From JBDKLC01 sp964500215 (lineage in GTDB: Bacteria > Patescibacteriota > Minisyncoccia > Phycocordibacterales > CAIZLB01): 54,353 nucleotides of DNA. The translations under genes were made by a program, and so were the position numbers. Shown here in pieces: positions 7,634 through 16,629 of this stretch; position 1 is the first letter of the stretch; the number at the start of each line of letters is the position of its first letter. The DNA is taken from the NCBI GenBank assembly GCA_964500215.1, contig CAZCNA010000002.1, positions 1 to 54,353 on the forward strand. The letters are read 5' to 3'. Under the pieces are notes generated by a model. It saw only the letters and a list, made by a program, of their open reading frames with translations, was not told the DNA's origin and did not search any database.

Positions 7634-7999
7634 CTATGCTGTTTCATCAACAGCACCATTTTCAGAGGCACCTGCGCCTGGCTCAATAGTCAACTCATCA
7701 ATCTTCTGGCGGTTTTTTTCGCCTTTGTCGATTTCGAAGTCGAATGTAGGGATTGCTCGGAGACGAGCGTTGTCTTTTACATAATCTCGAAATGGGCCGC
7801 GCATCCGTTTGAGGAAATCGAGCGCGGCCTTTTCTTTGTCCGCAGGAAGAACAGTAACGAAAATATTCGCGATATTGCTTCGTGAGTGTAAATCAATACT
7901 TGTCACGGTGATAAGTGACGTACGGTTTGATTCTCGCTGCAAAAATTGTGCTGCGAGTTCTTTGAGTTGATCTGCCATTCGTTGGTCGTGGTATGTCAT
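7634..7999 (-). CDS. rbfA: Ribosome-binding factor A
   Basis: A 121-residue KH-like protein with the RbfA pattern: RMADQLKELAAQFLQRE at the N-terminus, a central ANIFVTVLP strand and the closing RLRAIPTFDFEIDKG motif. RbfA assists maturation of the 30S subunit and the 5' end of 16S rRNA. The acidic C-terminal tail is longer than usual. It starts one base after the infB stop, so the two are translationally linked, as in many bacteria. No other nus/inf operon member is present. Confidence 0.93.
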   Translation of the reverse strand: MTYHDQRMADQLKELAAQFLQRESNRTSLITVTSIDLHSRSNIANIFVTVLPADKEKAALDFLKRMRGPFRDYVKDNARLRAIPTFDFEIDKGEKNRQKIDELTIEPGAGASENGAVDETA

Positions 8000-8000
8000 A

Positions 8001-9539
8001 TTATTTTGTCACAATGTGAAATGCTTCTAAACGATCGCCTGGAGCGATTTCGAGTTTTGATTCAACCATTGCTCCGAATTCTTTGCCTTCTTCGACAGAA
8101 CCTACTTTTTCTTTCATTTGCTGAAGTTCTCGGATATGTCCTCGGCCGATTTCGACATCTCGTCGCATAATTTTTACTTCATCGTGCATAGATACGGTAC
8201 CGGCTTCAACACGGCCACCAATCACTTGCTTGTTTTTGTTTACACTAAAGACTTTGAGCATCTTTGCGATACCTTTCTGTTCTTCTACCTGAATTCGAGG
8301 AGCTCGTTCTCGGGCAACTTGTTCGAGCCATTCTGTCATTTTGTAAATGATATCGAATGTATGAACGCCTATTTCCATTCGTTCTGCGAGTTGTCGAGAT
8401 CCTGAGTCGATTTTGGTGTTGAACCCGATGATGAGGGTATGCTCTTTGCCTGAGGCTAATTTGATATCGTTTTCACCGATGTCTCCAATACCTGAACCGA
8501 TGATTTTGAGCTGTACTCGTTCTACCTGAATTTTTGCAATTTCATATTTGAGGGCTTCGACAGAACCAGATGTGTCCGCTTTGAGGAGAATAGGCACAAT
8601 ACTGACTTCACCAGCTTCGTTTGCTTCGTTGAAAGCTTTCTTTGATTCGGCATATTTTGCTTCATCTCGCTTGATGTTTTCAGATTCGATGAATTTTTCA
8701 GCCTCTTTTTTGTTATCGAAGGTAAAGCAGATACCGCCAACTTCTGGCATATCAGACCAACCTACGACACGAACTGGTTTTGAGGGACCTGCTTCTTTGA
8801 TTGATTTGCCTGCGAAGTTTTCGAGGATTCGAACAGGGGAGAATGCTTTTCCAGAAACGAGGACATTGCCTGTGCGGAGTGTGCCGTTCTTGATAATGAG
8901 TGTTGCAGAAATACCGCGTACTTTGTCGCGGTTTGCTTCAACAACGATACATTCTGATGGAACGTCAGTTACTCCTGTAAAGTTCTCAACATCAGCAACG
9001 AGCAGAATCATGTCGAGAAGATCATTTACACCGTCACCCGTGATACCTGAAAATGGCACGGCAGGAATTTCACCTCCGTATCCTTCAACATAAATTTCAT
9101 TTTCAGCGAGCGATTGTTTTACTCGGTCGATATTTGCGTTTGGTTTGTCGATTTTGCTAATACCAACGATGTATGGAAGAGCTGCGTTTTTAATCGCGCG
9201 GAGGGCATCGAGTGTCTGTGGCTTCACACCGTCTTCGGCAGAAACGACGAGGATGGCAATATCTGCAGCACTGGCGCCACGAGCACGGATTGCATTGAAA
9301 GATTCGTGACCAGGAGTGTCGAGGAAGGTGATTTCTTTTTCGACAGCAACACCTTCGACCGTTGTTTTGTGGAGAACTTCATACGCTGACATTCGCTGTG
9401 TGATACCACCTACTTCTTTTGCAACAACGTTTGTACTTCGAATATAGTCGAGGAGAGTCGATTTTCCGTGGTCAATATGTCCCATCACTACGACGACTGG
9501 AGGACGAGTTGTGGGTGTTTTTGAGGATGATGTAGACAT
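8001..9539 (-). CDS. infB: Translation initiation factor IF-2, minimal form
   Basis: At 512 residues this is IF-2 without the long N-terminal extension: the G domain begins almost at once with GHIDHGKST (residues 20-28), then GGITQRMSAYEV (switch I), DTPGH (74-78) and SKID (128-131). Domains II, III and the C-terminal fMet-tRNA-binding domain follow. It delivers initiator tRNA and promotes subunit joining. Switch I differs slightly from the common GGITQHIGAY. The trimmed N-terminus fits reduced-genome CPR bacteria. It leads an operon with rbfA. Nothing recognisable lies in the 168 bases upstream except an AT-rich stretch. Confidence 0.96.
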   Translation of the reverse strand: MSTSSSKTPTTRPPVVVVMGHIDHGKSTLLDYIRSTNVVAKEVGGITQRMSAYEVLHKTTVEGVAVEKEITFLDTPGHESFNAIRARGASAADIAILVVSAEDGVKPQTLDALRAIKNAALPYIVGISKIDKPNANIDRVKQSLAENEIYVEGYGGEIPAVPFSGITGDGVNDLLDMILLVADVENFTGVTDVPSECIVVEANRDKVRGISATLIIKNGTLRTGNVLVSGKAFSPVRILENFAGKSIKEAGPSKPVRVVGWSDMPEVGGICFTFDNKKEAEKFIESENIKRDEAKYAESKKAFNEANEAGEVSIVPILLKADTSGSVEALKYEIAKIQVERVQLKIIGSGIGDIGENDIKLASGKEHTLIIGFNTKIDSGSRQLAERMEIGVHTFDIIYKMTEWLEQVARERAPRIQVEEQKGIAKMLKVFSVNKNKQVIGGRVEAGTVSMHDEVKIMRRDVEIGRGHIRELQQMKEKVGSVEEGKEFGAMVESKLEIAPGDRLEAFHIVTK

Positions 9540-9707
9540 AATGTTGAAGGTGGGATGATGAATAAGCGACCGTAGGTGTCAGGGAGAGGGTCAATCGGGC
9601 TAAAAATAAGGCGACATTCGTTGTCGCGGGAGAATAAAAATATACAATATTTGAGCCATTTTTGCAAATGGGCCACGAGGAGGGTATGAGGAAATCTGTA
9701 GGCAAGA

Positions 9708-10208
9708 CTACCCGAGTTTGTTGTTGGCGCTGTCGAGGACGGTTTTTTCTTCTTCGGTGAGCTCGAATGATGGTGAAAACTTTTGTACAGGTTTTGCAAA
9801 AATGCTCATTCGGTCGCTGGAATAGAGTGTTGAAATAACAAGGCCATCACCGTTCTCATTGAGGAAGGCTGATGCGAAGCTCTGATTGCCTCCGCCTCCA
9901 CTGCCACGAAATGCATTGAATCGAATTGTCTCGACTGACTGCACTGATTTGCGGAGACGCTTCTCAACTGTGGTGAGATATTCTTCGGAACCTTTGCGGA
10001 ATTCGATGAGGTCATCAAGTTCTTTTGAAATTTTTATGAGGGAATCTTCAATAGATGTGACAGATTTGCCTTTGAGGAGTCGCTTGAGCCGAATGCGGAG
10101 GTTGATGATGAGGCCGAGGAGCACAAATACAAAAAGCGCGAGAATAATAACGAGCAATAATTCTAATGAAAGGGTAATGGGAAGGTATGGAGCAAATGAA
10201 ATCGTCAT
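9708..10208 (-). CDS. DUF4446 family membrane protein
   Basis: A 166-residue protein with one N-terminal membrane helix (about residues 14-38), a short coiled-coil segment and the compact DUF4446 domain (VETIRFNAFRGSGGGGNQSFASAF, then LVISTLYSSDRMSIFAKPV). The family is widespread in Firmicutes and Patescibacteria; its function is not established. A TATACT box (10219-10224) lies ten bases before the start and no Shine-Dalgarno is present. It is divergent from the cysteine desulfurase gene, with which it shares a 40-base promoter region. Confidence 0.85.
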   Translation of the reverse strand: MTISFAPYLPITLSLELLLVIILALFVFVLLGLIINLRIRLKRLLKGKSVTSIEDSLIKISKELDDLIEFRKGSEEYLTTVEKRLRKSVQSVETIRFNAFRGSGGGGNQSFASAFLNENGDGLVISTLYSSDRMSIFAKPVQKFSPSFELTEEEKTVLDSANNKLG

Positions 10209-10243
10209 ATATCAAAAAAGTATACATAACGCTTCTTTTTTTG

Positions 10244-10249
10244 TATAGT
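10244..10249 (+). promoter_or_regulatory. -10 box (TATAGT) next to the cysteine desulfurase start
   Basis: TATAGT ends seven bases before the ATG at 10257, favouring that ATG over the in-frame GTG at 10248, which would lie within the -10 box and upstream of the predicted transcript start. Confidence 0.5.
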
Positions 10250-10256
10250 GGATAGT

Positions 10257-11456
10257 ATGAAGTTTCTCTCGGTATTCAAGTCTTCAAAGAAGCGATTGTA
10301 TTTTGATTATGCGTCAATCACACCCGTTGATCCACGGGTGATTGACGCTATGACCACTGCAATGCGAGTTCATCAGGCAAATCCAGCATCGTTGTATGCG
10401 GAAGGGGTGGCTGCTCACAAGGCTCTCGAAGGCGCACGCACACATGTAGCGTCACTCATCGAGGCTCATGCAGACGAAATCGTCTTTACCTCAGGTGGCA
10501 CAGAAGCCAATAACTTAGCCATAAAAGGGGTGCTCAAAGCAGCACTTGGCACCGTTGCTCGACCGCATGTAGTTACAACGGCCATCGAACATCCCTCAAT
10601 TTTCGAACTAGTAGATACACTTGGTAAAGCTCAAATTGATGTGACGATTGTGCCTGTTTCAGAAAACGGCATTGTCGATCCACGAGACATCAAAGCCGCG
10701 CTCACCCCTCAGACCGTATTGGTATCAGTGATGTATGCAAACAACGAGATCGGTACCATCCAACCAATTGCTGAAATCGCAAAAGCAATTCGATCATTCA
10801 AAAAAGAACAAGATCTCGGCAGTCACGGCTATCCATACTTGCACACAGACGCCAGTCAGGCCGCTGCATATTGTTCGCTCCGCGTTCCAGCACTCAATGT
10901 TGATTTGCTCACGCTCGATGGTTCAAAACTATATGGACCACGAGGAACGGGTATGCTATTCGTTCGACGAGGTGTATCTATTGAAGCAGAATTGATTGGT
11001 GGAAGTCAGGAACATGACCTCCGCGCAGGTACTGAGAATCTCCCTGGAATTATTGGATTCGATACCGCACTCACACTCTCAGAACACGAAAAAGAATCAG
11101 AATCACCTCGCGTGGCAGCCCTCCGAGACGCCCTCTGGAATGACCTTCAATCAGAATATCCATTTATCACCCTCAATGGAGATCTTGCCAAACGACTGCC
11201 AAATAATATAAATATATGCATTCCAGGGTCTGACGCTGAATTCCTCGTTCTCAAATTGGATGTCCGCGGTATTGCCGTATCATCCGTGACGAGTTGCAGA
11301 AATCTTTCTGAGGATTCAACGTCTTATGTTATAGAAGCGCTCGGAAAGCCTGATTGCGCTCGAAGTTCGCTTCGTATCACCCTCGGAAGATATACAACCG
11401 CCTCAGACATAGCCACATTGAAAGAACATCTCCGCAGCGTTGTAAAAGGGATATAA
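10257..11456 (+). CDS. Cysteine desulfurase (NifS/IscS-type, PLP-dependent)
   Basis: A fold-type I aminotransferase-family protein of 399 residues. Visible motifs: FTSGGTEANNLAIKG, TTAIEHPSIFE, MYANNEIGTIQP, the HTDASQA site, and LDGSKLYGPRGTG with the PLP lysine at residue 224. Cys347 in SSVTSCRNLSED is the probable sulfur-accepting cysteine; its context differs from the usual SSGSACS loop. The enzyme releases sulfur from cysteine for Fe-S clusters or tRNA thiolation. No IscU, MnmA or other partner gene is adjacent, so IscS versus NifS naming is left open. Confidence 0.9.
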   Translation: MKFLSVFKSSKKRLYFDYASITPVDPRVIDAMTTAMRVHQANPASLYAEGVAAHKALEGARTHVASLIEAHADEIVFTSGGTEANNLAIKGVLKAALGTVARPHVVTTAIEHPSIFELVDTLGKAQIDVTIVPVSENGIVDPRDIKAALTPQTVLVSVMYANNEIGTIQPIAEIAKAIRSFKKEQDLGSHGYPYLHTDASQAAAYCSLRVPALNVDLLTLDGSKLYGPRGTGMLFVRRGVSIEAELIGGSQEHDLRAGTENLPGIIGFDTALTLSEHEKESESPRVAALRDALWNDLQSEYPFITLNGDLAKRLPNNINICIPGSDAEFLVLKLDVRGIAVSSVTSCRNLSEDSTSYVIEALGKPDCARSSLRITLGRYTTASDIATLKEHLRSVVKGI

Positions 11457-11530
11457 CAAGCCATTTCTGGCCACCTAATTGACGTACATGGTATAATCAA
11501 TAGTGGTCCAATAAAAGTTTAAATTTAATT

Positions 11531-14248
11531 ATGATGCCTCCATTTAGTCATTTCACAACAAAAGCAAAAGAAGCGATTCGAAAGGCCCATGAATTGGCCA
11601 TCGAACGAGGACAAAACAATGTTAATCCATTGCATCTTTTGACTGCAATTTTGGTACAAGAAGACAGTATTGTGCTTTCTGTGCTCGAAAAGCTCGAGGT
11701 AGACACCGTTTTATTGACTGACAATCTCCTCGAATCTATCGAAACAGGGGAAGCTTCATCTACTATTTCACCGTCATATCAGCTCTATCTCACTCCAGAG
11801 CTTGCCCAGATTATCGAAGGTTCAGCACGCGTTGCAACACAGCTCAAAGATGAATTCGTTTCAGTTGAGCATATTTTCCTTGCAATGTTTGATGTCGCAA
11901 GTTCTGGTCGCGACCTCTTGAACAAATTTAAACTCGAAAAAGATACCGTTATCAACGCACTTGAGGCTCTCAAAACAACAAAACCAACAGAAGCCAGTCA
12001 TCCAAAGAAGATGAAGGCCCTTATCAAATATACACGTAACCTCACAACCCTCGCTCGAGAAAACAAACTCGATCCAGTGATTGGCCGAGATACAGAAATT
12101 GGTCGTGTGATTCAGATTCTCTCTCGACGAACAAAAAACAACCCAATTCTCATCGGTGAAGCCGGTGTGGGAAAGACAGCAATTGCTGAAGGCCTCGCAA
12201 ATCGAATCGCAATGGGGGATGTACCAGAATCTCTCAAAGACAAAGAGCTCGTATCTCTCGACCTCGGTATTCTCGTTGCTGGTACAAAATATCGTGGAGA
12301 ATTTGAAGAACGATTGAAGAATATTTTAAAGGAAATTGAGAAGTCAGATGGTAAAGTGATTCTCTTCATTGATGAAATTCACACAATTGTAGGAGCCGGT
12401 GCTGCCGAAGGTTCTCTCGATGCATCAAACATGCTCAAACCAGCTCTTGCCCGAGGAGAACTTCGAGCCATTGGTGCGACAACACTCAAGGAATATCAAA
12501 AGCACATCGAAAAAGACCCAGCATTACAGCGACGATTTCAGCCTGTGTATGTGAATGAACCATCAATAGAAGACGCCATCGCTATCATGCGAGGCCTCAA
12601 AGAAAAATACGAACTCTATCACGGCGTACGAATCACAGACGATGCCCTCATCTCTGCGGTGAATCTTTCTACACGATATATCAGTGACCGATTCTTGCCA
12701 GACAAAGCTGTGGATCTCATCGACGAAGCAGCATCAAGTCTCAAGATCTCTCTTGAAAACAAACCGCCTGTTCTCGAAGACGCACATCGAAAAATCATGC
12801 GACTCGAAATTGAACGTGAAGCTCTCCGAAAAGAACACGAATCTACAAAGGGCAAAGATACAAAAGCACGTATCAAGGATATCGAAGTAGAAATTGCAGA
12901 CCTCAAAGACCGCACATCAGAAGTCGAAGCAAAGTGGATTAACGAAAAAGAAACACTCAGTGATATCAAGGCAATCAAAAAGAGCCTCGAATCTCTCCGA
13001 CAAGACGCAGAACGAGCCGAAGCACACGCCGACCTCTCAAAGGCAGCGGAAATTCGATATGGTAAACTTCCTGGCCTCGAAAAAGATCTCGAAACAAAGA
13101 CAAAACGACTCAAAAAGCTCCAGAGTTCACGACGAATTCTCAAAGAAGAAATCACCGAAAGTGATATCGCAGAAGTCGTTGCACGATGGACAGGTATTCC
13201 TGTAACTCGAATGCTCGAAGAAGAAGCACGAAAGCTCGCTCGACTCGAAGAAGAACTCACACAGTCAGTTGTGGGCCAGCGTGAAGCCGTACAAAAGGTT
13301 GCTGATACAATCAAGCGATCACGAGCAGGTATCAATGATCCAAATCGACCAATCGGTTCATTCATCTTCCTCGGACCTACCGGTGTGGGAAAGACAGAAC
13401 TCACCAAATCTCTCGCAAAATTCATGTTTGATGATGAGAAAGCTCTCATCCGTGTCGATATGTCAGAATTCATGGAAAAACACGCCGTTTCAAAGATTAT
13501 CGGTGCGCCACCAGGCTATGTTGGCCACGATGACAGTGGTACACTTGTGGATACAATCCGACATCGACCATATTCTGTGGTACTTTTCGACGAGATCGAA
13601 AAAGCTCATCCAGAAATCTTCAACATCTTGCTTCAGGTGCTCGACAACGGCCGTCTCACTGACTCAAAGGGCCGAACGGTGAACTTCAAAAACACAATTA
13701 TTATTATGACATCAAACATCGGTGCGCAATACATCGATCGTATGCAGAAAATTGGCTTCTCTTCACACAAAGATGATCAGGGAAGTTACACCGAAATCAA
13801 GGACAAAGTCATGGGTGCTCTCAAAGATCATTTCCGACCAGAATTCCTCAACCGTCTCGATGAAATTGTACTCTTTGATATCTTGAGCAAAGAATCAATC
13901 ATGAAGATTGTAGAAATTGAAGTTGAAAAGGTGAAGCAGCGACTTCTCGAAAAAGATATCACTCTCGATATCAAACAAGAAGTACTCGAACACCTCGCCA
14001 AGGAAGGATACAATCCACAGTATGGTGCGCGACCGTTGAAGCGACTTATCCAAAACAAGATCCTCACGCCAGTTGCATCTCTCATCATTTCAGAAGGGGT
14101 GATGAAAGGAGGCACAATCCACATCGGTGTGCAGACAGTCTCAAAGGACAAAGATAAGACCCCTGAATTCACCTTTGATGTCAAAAAAGGCAAGAAAGGC
14201 ACATTGTTCAAAGAAAGTCTCATTGCACATGCACCGGTGAAGGCGTAA
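11531..14248 (+). CDS. clpB: ClpB-type AAA+ disaggregase/chaperone
   Basis: A 905-residue Hsp100 protein. It has an N-terminal Clp repeat domain (FTTKAKEAIRKAHELA, about residues 1-150), a first AAA+ module with Walker A GEAGVGKT (209-216) and FIDEIHT, a long charged coiled-coil middle domain (about 410-545) typical of ClpB, and a second AAA+ module with GPTGVGKT (615-622) and LFDEIEKAHPE. The middle domain favours ClpB over ClpC/ClpA, although ClpC is the main alternative. It is monocistronic; a TATAAT lies at 11492-11497, with no Shine-Dalgarno and no obvious heat-shock operator. Confidence 0.9.
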   Translation: MMPPFSHFTTKAKEAIRKAHELAIERGQNNVNPLHLLTAILVQEDSIVLSVLEKLEVDTVLLTDNLLESIETGEASSTISPSYQLYLTPELAQIIEGSARVATQLKDEFVSVEHIFLAMFDVASSGRDLLNKFKLEKDTVINALEALKTTKPTEASHPKKMKALIKYTRNLTTLARENKLDPVIGRDTEIGRVIQILSRRTKNNPILIGEAGVGKTAIAEGLANRIAMGDVPESLKDKELVSLDLGILVAGTKYRGEFEERLKNILKEIEKSDGKVILFIDEIHTIVGAGAAEGSLDASNMLKPALARGELRAIGATTLKEYQKHIEKDPALQRRFQPVYVNEPSIEDAIAIMRGLKEKYELYHGVRITDDALISAVNLSTRYISDRFLPDKAVDLIDEAASSLKISLENKPPVLEDAHRKIMRLEIEREALRKEHESTKGKDTKARIKDIEVEIADLKDRTSEVEAKWINEKETLSDIKAIKKSLESLRQDAERAEAHADLSKAAEIRYGKLPGLEKDLETKTKRLKKLQSSRRILKEEITESDIAEVVARWTGIPVTRMLEEEARKLARLEEELTQSVVGQREAVQKVADTIKRSRAGINDPNRPIGSFIFLGPTGVGKTELTKSLAKFMFDDEKALIRVDMSEFMEKHAVSKIIGAPPGYVGHDDSGTLVDTIRHRPYSVVLFDEIEKAHPEIFNILLQVLDNGRLTDSKGRTVNFKNTIIIMTSNIGAQYIDRMQKIGFSSHKDDQGSYTEIKDKVMGALKDHFRPEFLNRLDEIVLFDILSKESIMKIVEIEVEKVKQRLLEKDITLDIKQEVLEHLAKEGYNPQYGARPLKRLIQNKILTPVASLIISEGVMKGGTIHIGVQTVSKDKDKTPEFTFDVKKGKKGTLFKESLIAHAPVKA

Positions 14249-14267
14249 CTTACACATTCTCTACCGA

Positions 14268-14298
14268 TTAAAAAGTGACCAGTAATGGTCACTTTTTG
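14268..14298. terminator. Bidirectional terminator after clpB
   Basis: Stem AAAAAGTGACC/GGTCACTTTTT with a six-base loop, flanked by A- and T-runs, 20 bases after the clpB stop. Confidence 0.88.
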
Positions 14299-14441
14299 TG
14301 TATCAAACTGTATGTTTTGTATAGTTCAATATCGATACATTGGAAAAATGTTTAAAGATATGGTATATATTAGGCACTCATATATGACATTGCACGATCA
14401 CTGTGCAACGAATAGGTGAGTATAAACGTTGTGTATAGAAT

Positions 14442-14525
14442 GCGTAGGTGGCGGAGCGGTCAATCGCAGTAGACTGTAAATCTATCGCCCATTGGGCTAC
14501 GGGGGTTCGAATCCCTCCCTACGCA
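14442..14525 (+). tRNA. tRNA-Tyr (anticodon GTA)
   Basis: Class II cloverleaf: acceptor GCGTAGG/CCTACGC, anticodon loop CTGTAAA (GTA), variable arm of about 14 bases, T-arm GGGTTCGAATCCC, discriminator A. CCA is not encoded. Confidence 0.95.
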
Positions 14526-14535
14526 CAACAATATA

Positions 14536-14562
14536 AAAGGCCAGCATGTTGCTGGCTTTTTA
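14536..14562 (+). terminator. Terminator of tRNA-Tyr
   Basis: CCAGC/GCTGG stem within AAAAGG...CTTTTT, ten bases past the tRNA. Confidence 0.8.
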
Positions 14563-14596
14563 TGTTAATTGAAAATTACCTATATATCGATTTATA

Positions 14597-14640
14597 TAAA
14601 ACAGAAGACCCACCGAAGCAGGACTTCTGCTCGGTGGGTC
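14597..14640 (-). terminator. Strong terminator overlapping the stop of the 14639 gene
   Basis: A ten-base stem (GACCCACCGA at 14607-14616 with TCGGTGGGTC at 14631-14640) plus an inner AGCAG/CTGCT stem. On the minus strand it is followed by TTCTGTTTTATATA. The stem includes the last bases of the coding sequence. Confidence 0.8.
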
Positions 14641-15127
14641 AGGGACGGCACTTCCAGCCTTTCGCAAGCTGAACCAAAATCTGTGTTTTGCGAAAAACTT
14701 CTCGCGTTGCACAATATTCTCGGGTCACAGCTTGATCGGGGAAGTAGAGATTTCCTCCACTCGGCGCAAAGGGGCCTTTGGTGACCACCAACACTGGATT
14801 GACGGACAGGATTCCAACGGGGTAGGCGTCAATGATAGCGGAGTCTGGAGTTACGAGCCAGGAGTGTCGAGTTTCTTGGCGTTTGATTTTTGTCACTCCA
14901 TCCTCCTCAATGAATGCCATCCCGAAATAGTATCCATCCCGCACCTTGAGATCGGGAATAATGTGGCTGATCGCCCGGTGAATTGGGTGGCAGTTAAATT
15001 GGAGACGTCGTGAGTGTTCATGTGCATCTGCCTGGCCACGGATGAACTCGCAGACGGACATAACCATGCAGAAATACTTCATGTCCAGACGAGTGGTATT
15101 TGTAGTGATAGCTTTACTGAAAAACAT
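14639..15127 (-). CDS. Orphan protein with Cys...HSW...IID pattern (possible papain/transglutaminase-like fold)
   Basis: A 162-residue cassette-class protein without signal or membrane segment, ending in TGA. The start MFFSK is chosen because it lies about 55 nt after a consensus promoter. The order LQFNCHPIHRAI, then DGYYFGMAFIEEDG, then HSWLVTPDSAIIDAYPVG places a Cys, a His and an Asp in the order and spacing of papain/transglutaminase-fold enzymes, where the Asp follows the His by about 10-13 residues. That is an inference from three short motifs; the protein could equally be non-enzymatic. It is monocistronic with a strong terminator. Confidence 0.7.
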   Translation of the reverse strand: MFFSKAITTNTTRLDMKYFCMVMSVCEFIRGQADAHEHSRRLQFNCHPIHRAISHIIPDLKVRDGYYFGMAFIEEDGVTKIKRQETRHSWLVTPDSAIIDAYPVGILSVNPVLVVTKGPFAPSGGNLYFPDQAVTREYCATREVFRKTQILVQLAKGWKCRP

Positions 15128-15155
15128 AGTGGAAGAATATGGTTGGTTGTGAAGG

Positions 15156-15216
15156 GAGCAGAAACCTGCTCTAACGAATTTGAACACATATAAACATTTG
15201 TGTTGCGATGTGTCAA
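15156..15216 (-). promoter_or_regulatory. Consensus promoter and leader hairpin of the 14639 gene
   Basis: On the minus strand TTGACA (15211-15216), 17 bases, TTATAT (15188-15193). The short leader carries a perfect GAGCAG/CTGCTC hairpin (15156-15161 with 15166-15171). Confidence 0.7.
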
Positions 15217-15300
15217 TACTGTGAATAGGGTATATACCTGTTCAAATACCATCACCGTGAATTGCTTTTTTCTCAATATCTGTTATTATCTGTATCACAT

Positions 15301-15453
15301 ATGTCACAAGACCGATTAATTAAATTGAAAAACAAGGAAACAGGAGAGGAGATTTATACTTCTAAGAACAAGAAGAAAAATCCTAAGATCGCCCTCATGA
15401 AATACAGTAAAAAACTCAGAAAGCGAGTAAAGTTTACTGAATCTAAGAAATAA
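15301..15453 (+). CDS. rpmG: 50S ribosomal protein L33
   Basis: A 50-residue basic protein, MSQDRLIKLKNKETGEEIYT then SKNKKKNPKIALMKYSKKLR and KRVKFTESKK, matching the L33 pattern of a beta-ribbon followed by a KxKYxPxxRKxVxFxExK tail. The zinc-binding cysteines of some L33 variants are absent, so it is the zinc-free type. The start codon 11 bases after TATTAT (15284-15289) is preferred over the in-frame codon at 15262. It is a single-gene unit between two orphan cassettes. Confidence 0.88.
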   Translation: MSQDRLIKLKNKETGEEIYTSKNKKKNPKIALMKYSKKLRKRVKFTESKK

Positions 15454-15465
15454 GGTTTCTAACGA

Positions 15466-15489
15466 AATGGCCCCTGATGGGGCTTTTTT
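15466..15489 (+). terminator. Terminator of rpmG
   Basis: GCCCC TGAT GGGGC followed by TTTTTT, 17 bases after the stop. Confidence 0.9.
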
Positions 15490-15529
15490 GTTGGGTGCAT
15501 ATTTTTAATTACGAACAAAACCTTGTGTC

Positions 15530-15566
15530 TTAATAAAAACAGGGCTACCAGTGAAGGTAGCCCTGT
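15530..15566 (-). terminator. Strong terminator of the 15626 gene
   Basis: An eleven-base stem ACAGGGCTACC/GGTAGCCCTGT (15539-15549 with 15556-15566) followed on the minus strand by a T-rich run (GTTTTTATT). Confidence 0.85.
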
Positions 15567-15625
15567 GGGGTATTAACCGCAGATCAATTACAGAAAAGAT
15601 CGAGGAATCATGTGAGAAGATCGGC

Positions 15626-16513
15626 TCAAATCAAGAACGCTGACGCCGTACTTATTTCAGGACGGCAGCTTCGAGCATCCCTACTGAAAACCTCGACCCA
15701 GTCACCGTTGATACGGAAGACTGGAGTCAAACTGCTGTCGTTTCCAATATGTTTGTGTCCAGTGATGTATTCTCCAGCACACATCACATCAAGATCTCCA
15801 TCTGTCATTAGGCGTTCTGGATGTGTCAACAGCATAATGCCAACATCAAACATCTTGAGACCAATTTCATTGGCACGCATGACTTCGCCTGCCCGCCGAG
15901 TCGAACGTCCTTGATGTAGCAACCCAAATTGGGCAGGAACAATGAGAATGTCATAACCGGCTTGCTGTTTTTCAATCCTTTTCCAGATTGCTTCTGCACT
16001 GGGGAGAGGCCGAAGCTGTCCGCTGATCTTGCCGATCAGATAGTTGTGATATTTATTGAAGCGAGTTTCCTTTAATAGGTCAAAGACCCGATACAGGGCT
16101 TTATAATAGGTGGGTGCAATACTTTCCCACCGTGGAATAGCAAACCAGCCTTCTGCGTTTGGAGGAAGTGCTCCGTCCGCGATCTGCATATTTGCGTGGC
16201 CTATACGAGGAAACAACTCCTTTAGGCGACGAATCTGTTCGGCAAGTTCTTTCGGCTTGTATCCAGAGACATAGCCATAAGTTGTTTTCACTTCCTCGTC
16301 ATTAAATTTGTCAGAAGTCGACAGATTCTTTAGCGAGGTGACGGCGGCGATACGGATTGCTTCGGCGAATTTGTCACCGTGTTCAATAGCGCGCTGGGCG
16401 CTAGGATTATCCAGGTTGAGTTCGGCGAGAGCCTTTTCGATGGCATCGCAGCCCACCCTGGTAATCTGCTTTATTTGACCAATTGTAGCATTTGTCTGAG
16501 TAATCGTCTTCAT
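15626..16513 (-). CDS. Orphan 295-residue cytoplasmic protein (cassette class)
   Basis: No family is recognised. The N-terminal third is helical (ATIGQIKQITRVGCDAIEKA), the middle contains aromatic-rich segments (PRWESIAPTYYKALYRVFDLL), and the C-terminal region, with EVMRANEIGLKMFDVGIMLL and a HPERLMTDGDLDVMCAGEYI segment, looks like a mixed alpha/beta domain. No signal or membrane helix is seen. The start is fixed by a good Shine-Dalgarno AAGGAGA (16521-16527) seven bases upstream. It ends in TGA. The promoter lies inside a long inverted repeat, suggesting regulation. It is monocistronic. Confidence 0.85.
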   Translation of the reverse strand: MKTITQTNATIGQIKQITRVGCDAIEKALAELNLDNPSAQRAIEHGDKFAEAIRIAAVTSLKNLSTSDKFNDEEVKTTYGYVSGYKPKELAEQIRRLKELFPRIGHANMQIADGALPPNAEGWFAIPRWESIAPTYYKALYRVFDLLKETRFNKYHNYLIGKISGQLRPLPSAEAIWKRIEKQQAGYDILIVPAQFGLLHQGRSTRRAGEVMRANEIGLKMFDVGIMLLTHPERLMTDGDLDVMCAGEYITGHKHIGNDSSLTPVFRINGDWVEVFSRDARSCRPEISTASAFLI

Positions 16514-16570
16514 GACGTTATCTCCTTATATTAACCACCGAATACGTTCGGCTACGACCCTTCCCTGTAT

Positions 16571-16629
16571 GAGATGAGTTTTTTACGTCTTATTAATGTA
16601 TAGTGTATAAGACACAAAAAACTCATCTC
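16571..16629. repeat. 23-bp inverted repeat enclosing the promoter of the 15626 gene
   Basis: Arms at 16571-16593 and 16607-16629 begin GAGATGAGTTTTTT and match in 21 of 23 positions, with a 13-base centre. On the minus strand TTGAGA (16626-16631) and TATACA (16604-16609) with a 16-base spacer sit in one arm and the centre. It could be an operator, a cruciform or a leader structure. Between it and tRNA-Trp (16630-16881) only a likely tRNA promoter (TATACT near 16779) is seen. Confidence 0.7.

Noticed and set aside
12619..13473. 284-codon open frame on the minus strand inside clpB
   Set aside because: It mirrors the codon-biased clpB frame (Glu/Lys/Arg-rich coiled coil gives Ser/Phe/Arg-rich antisense) and has no promoter or start signal. 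The same applies to 41687-42508 inside uvrB and 3406-4305 over the SPFH region.
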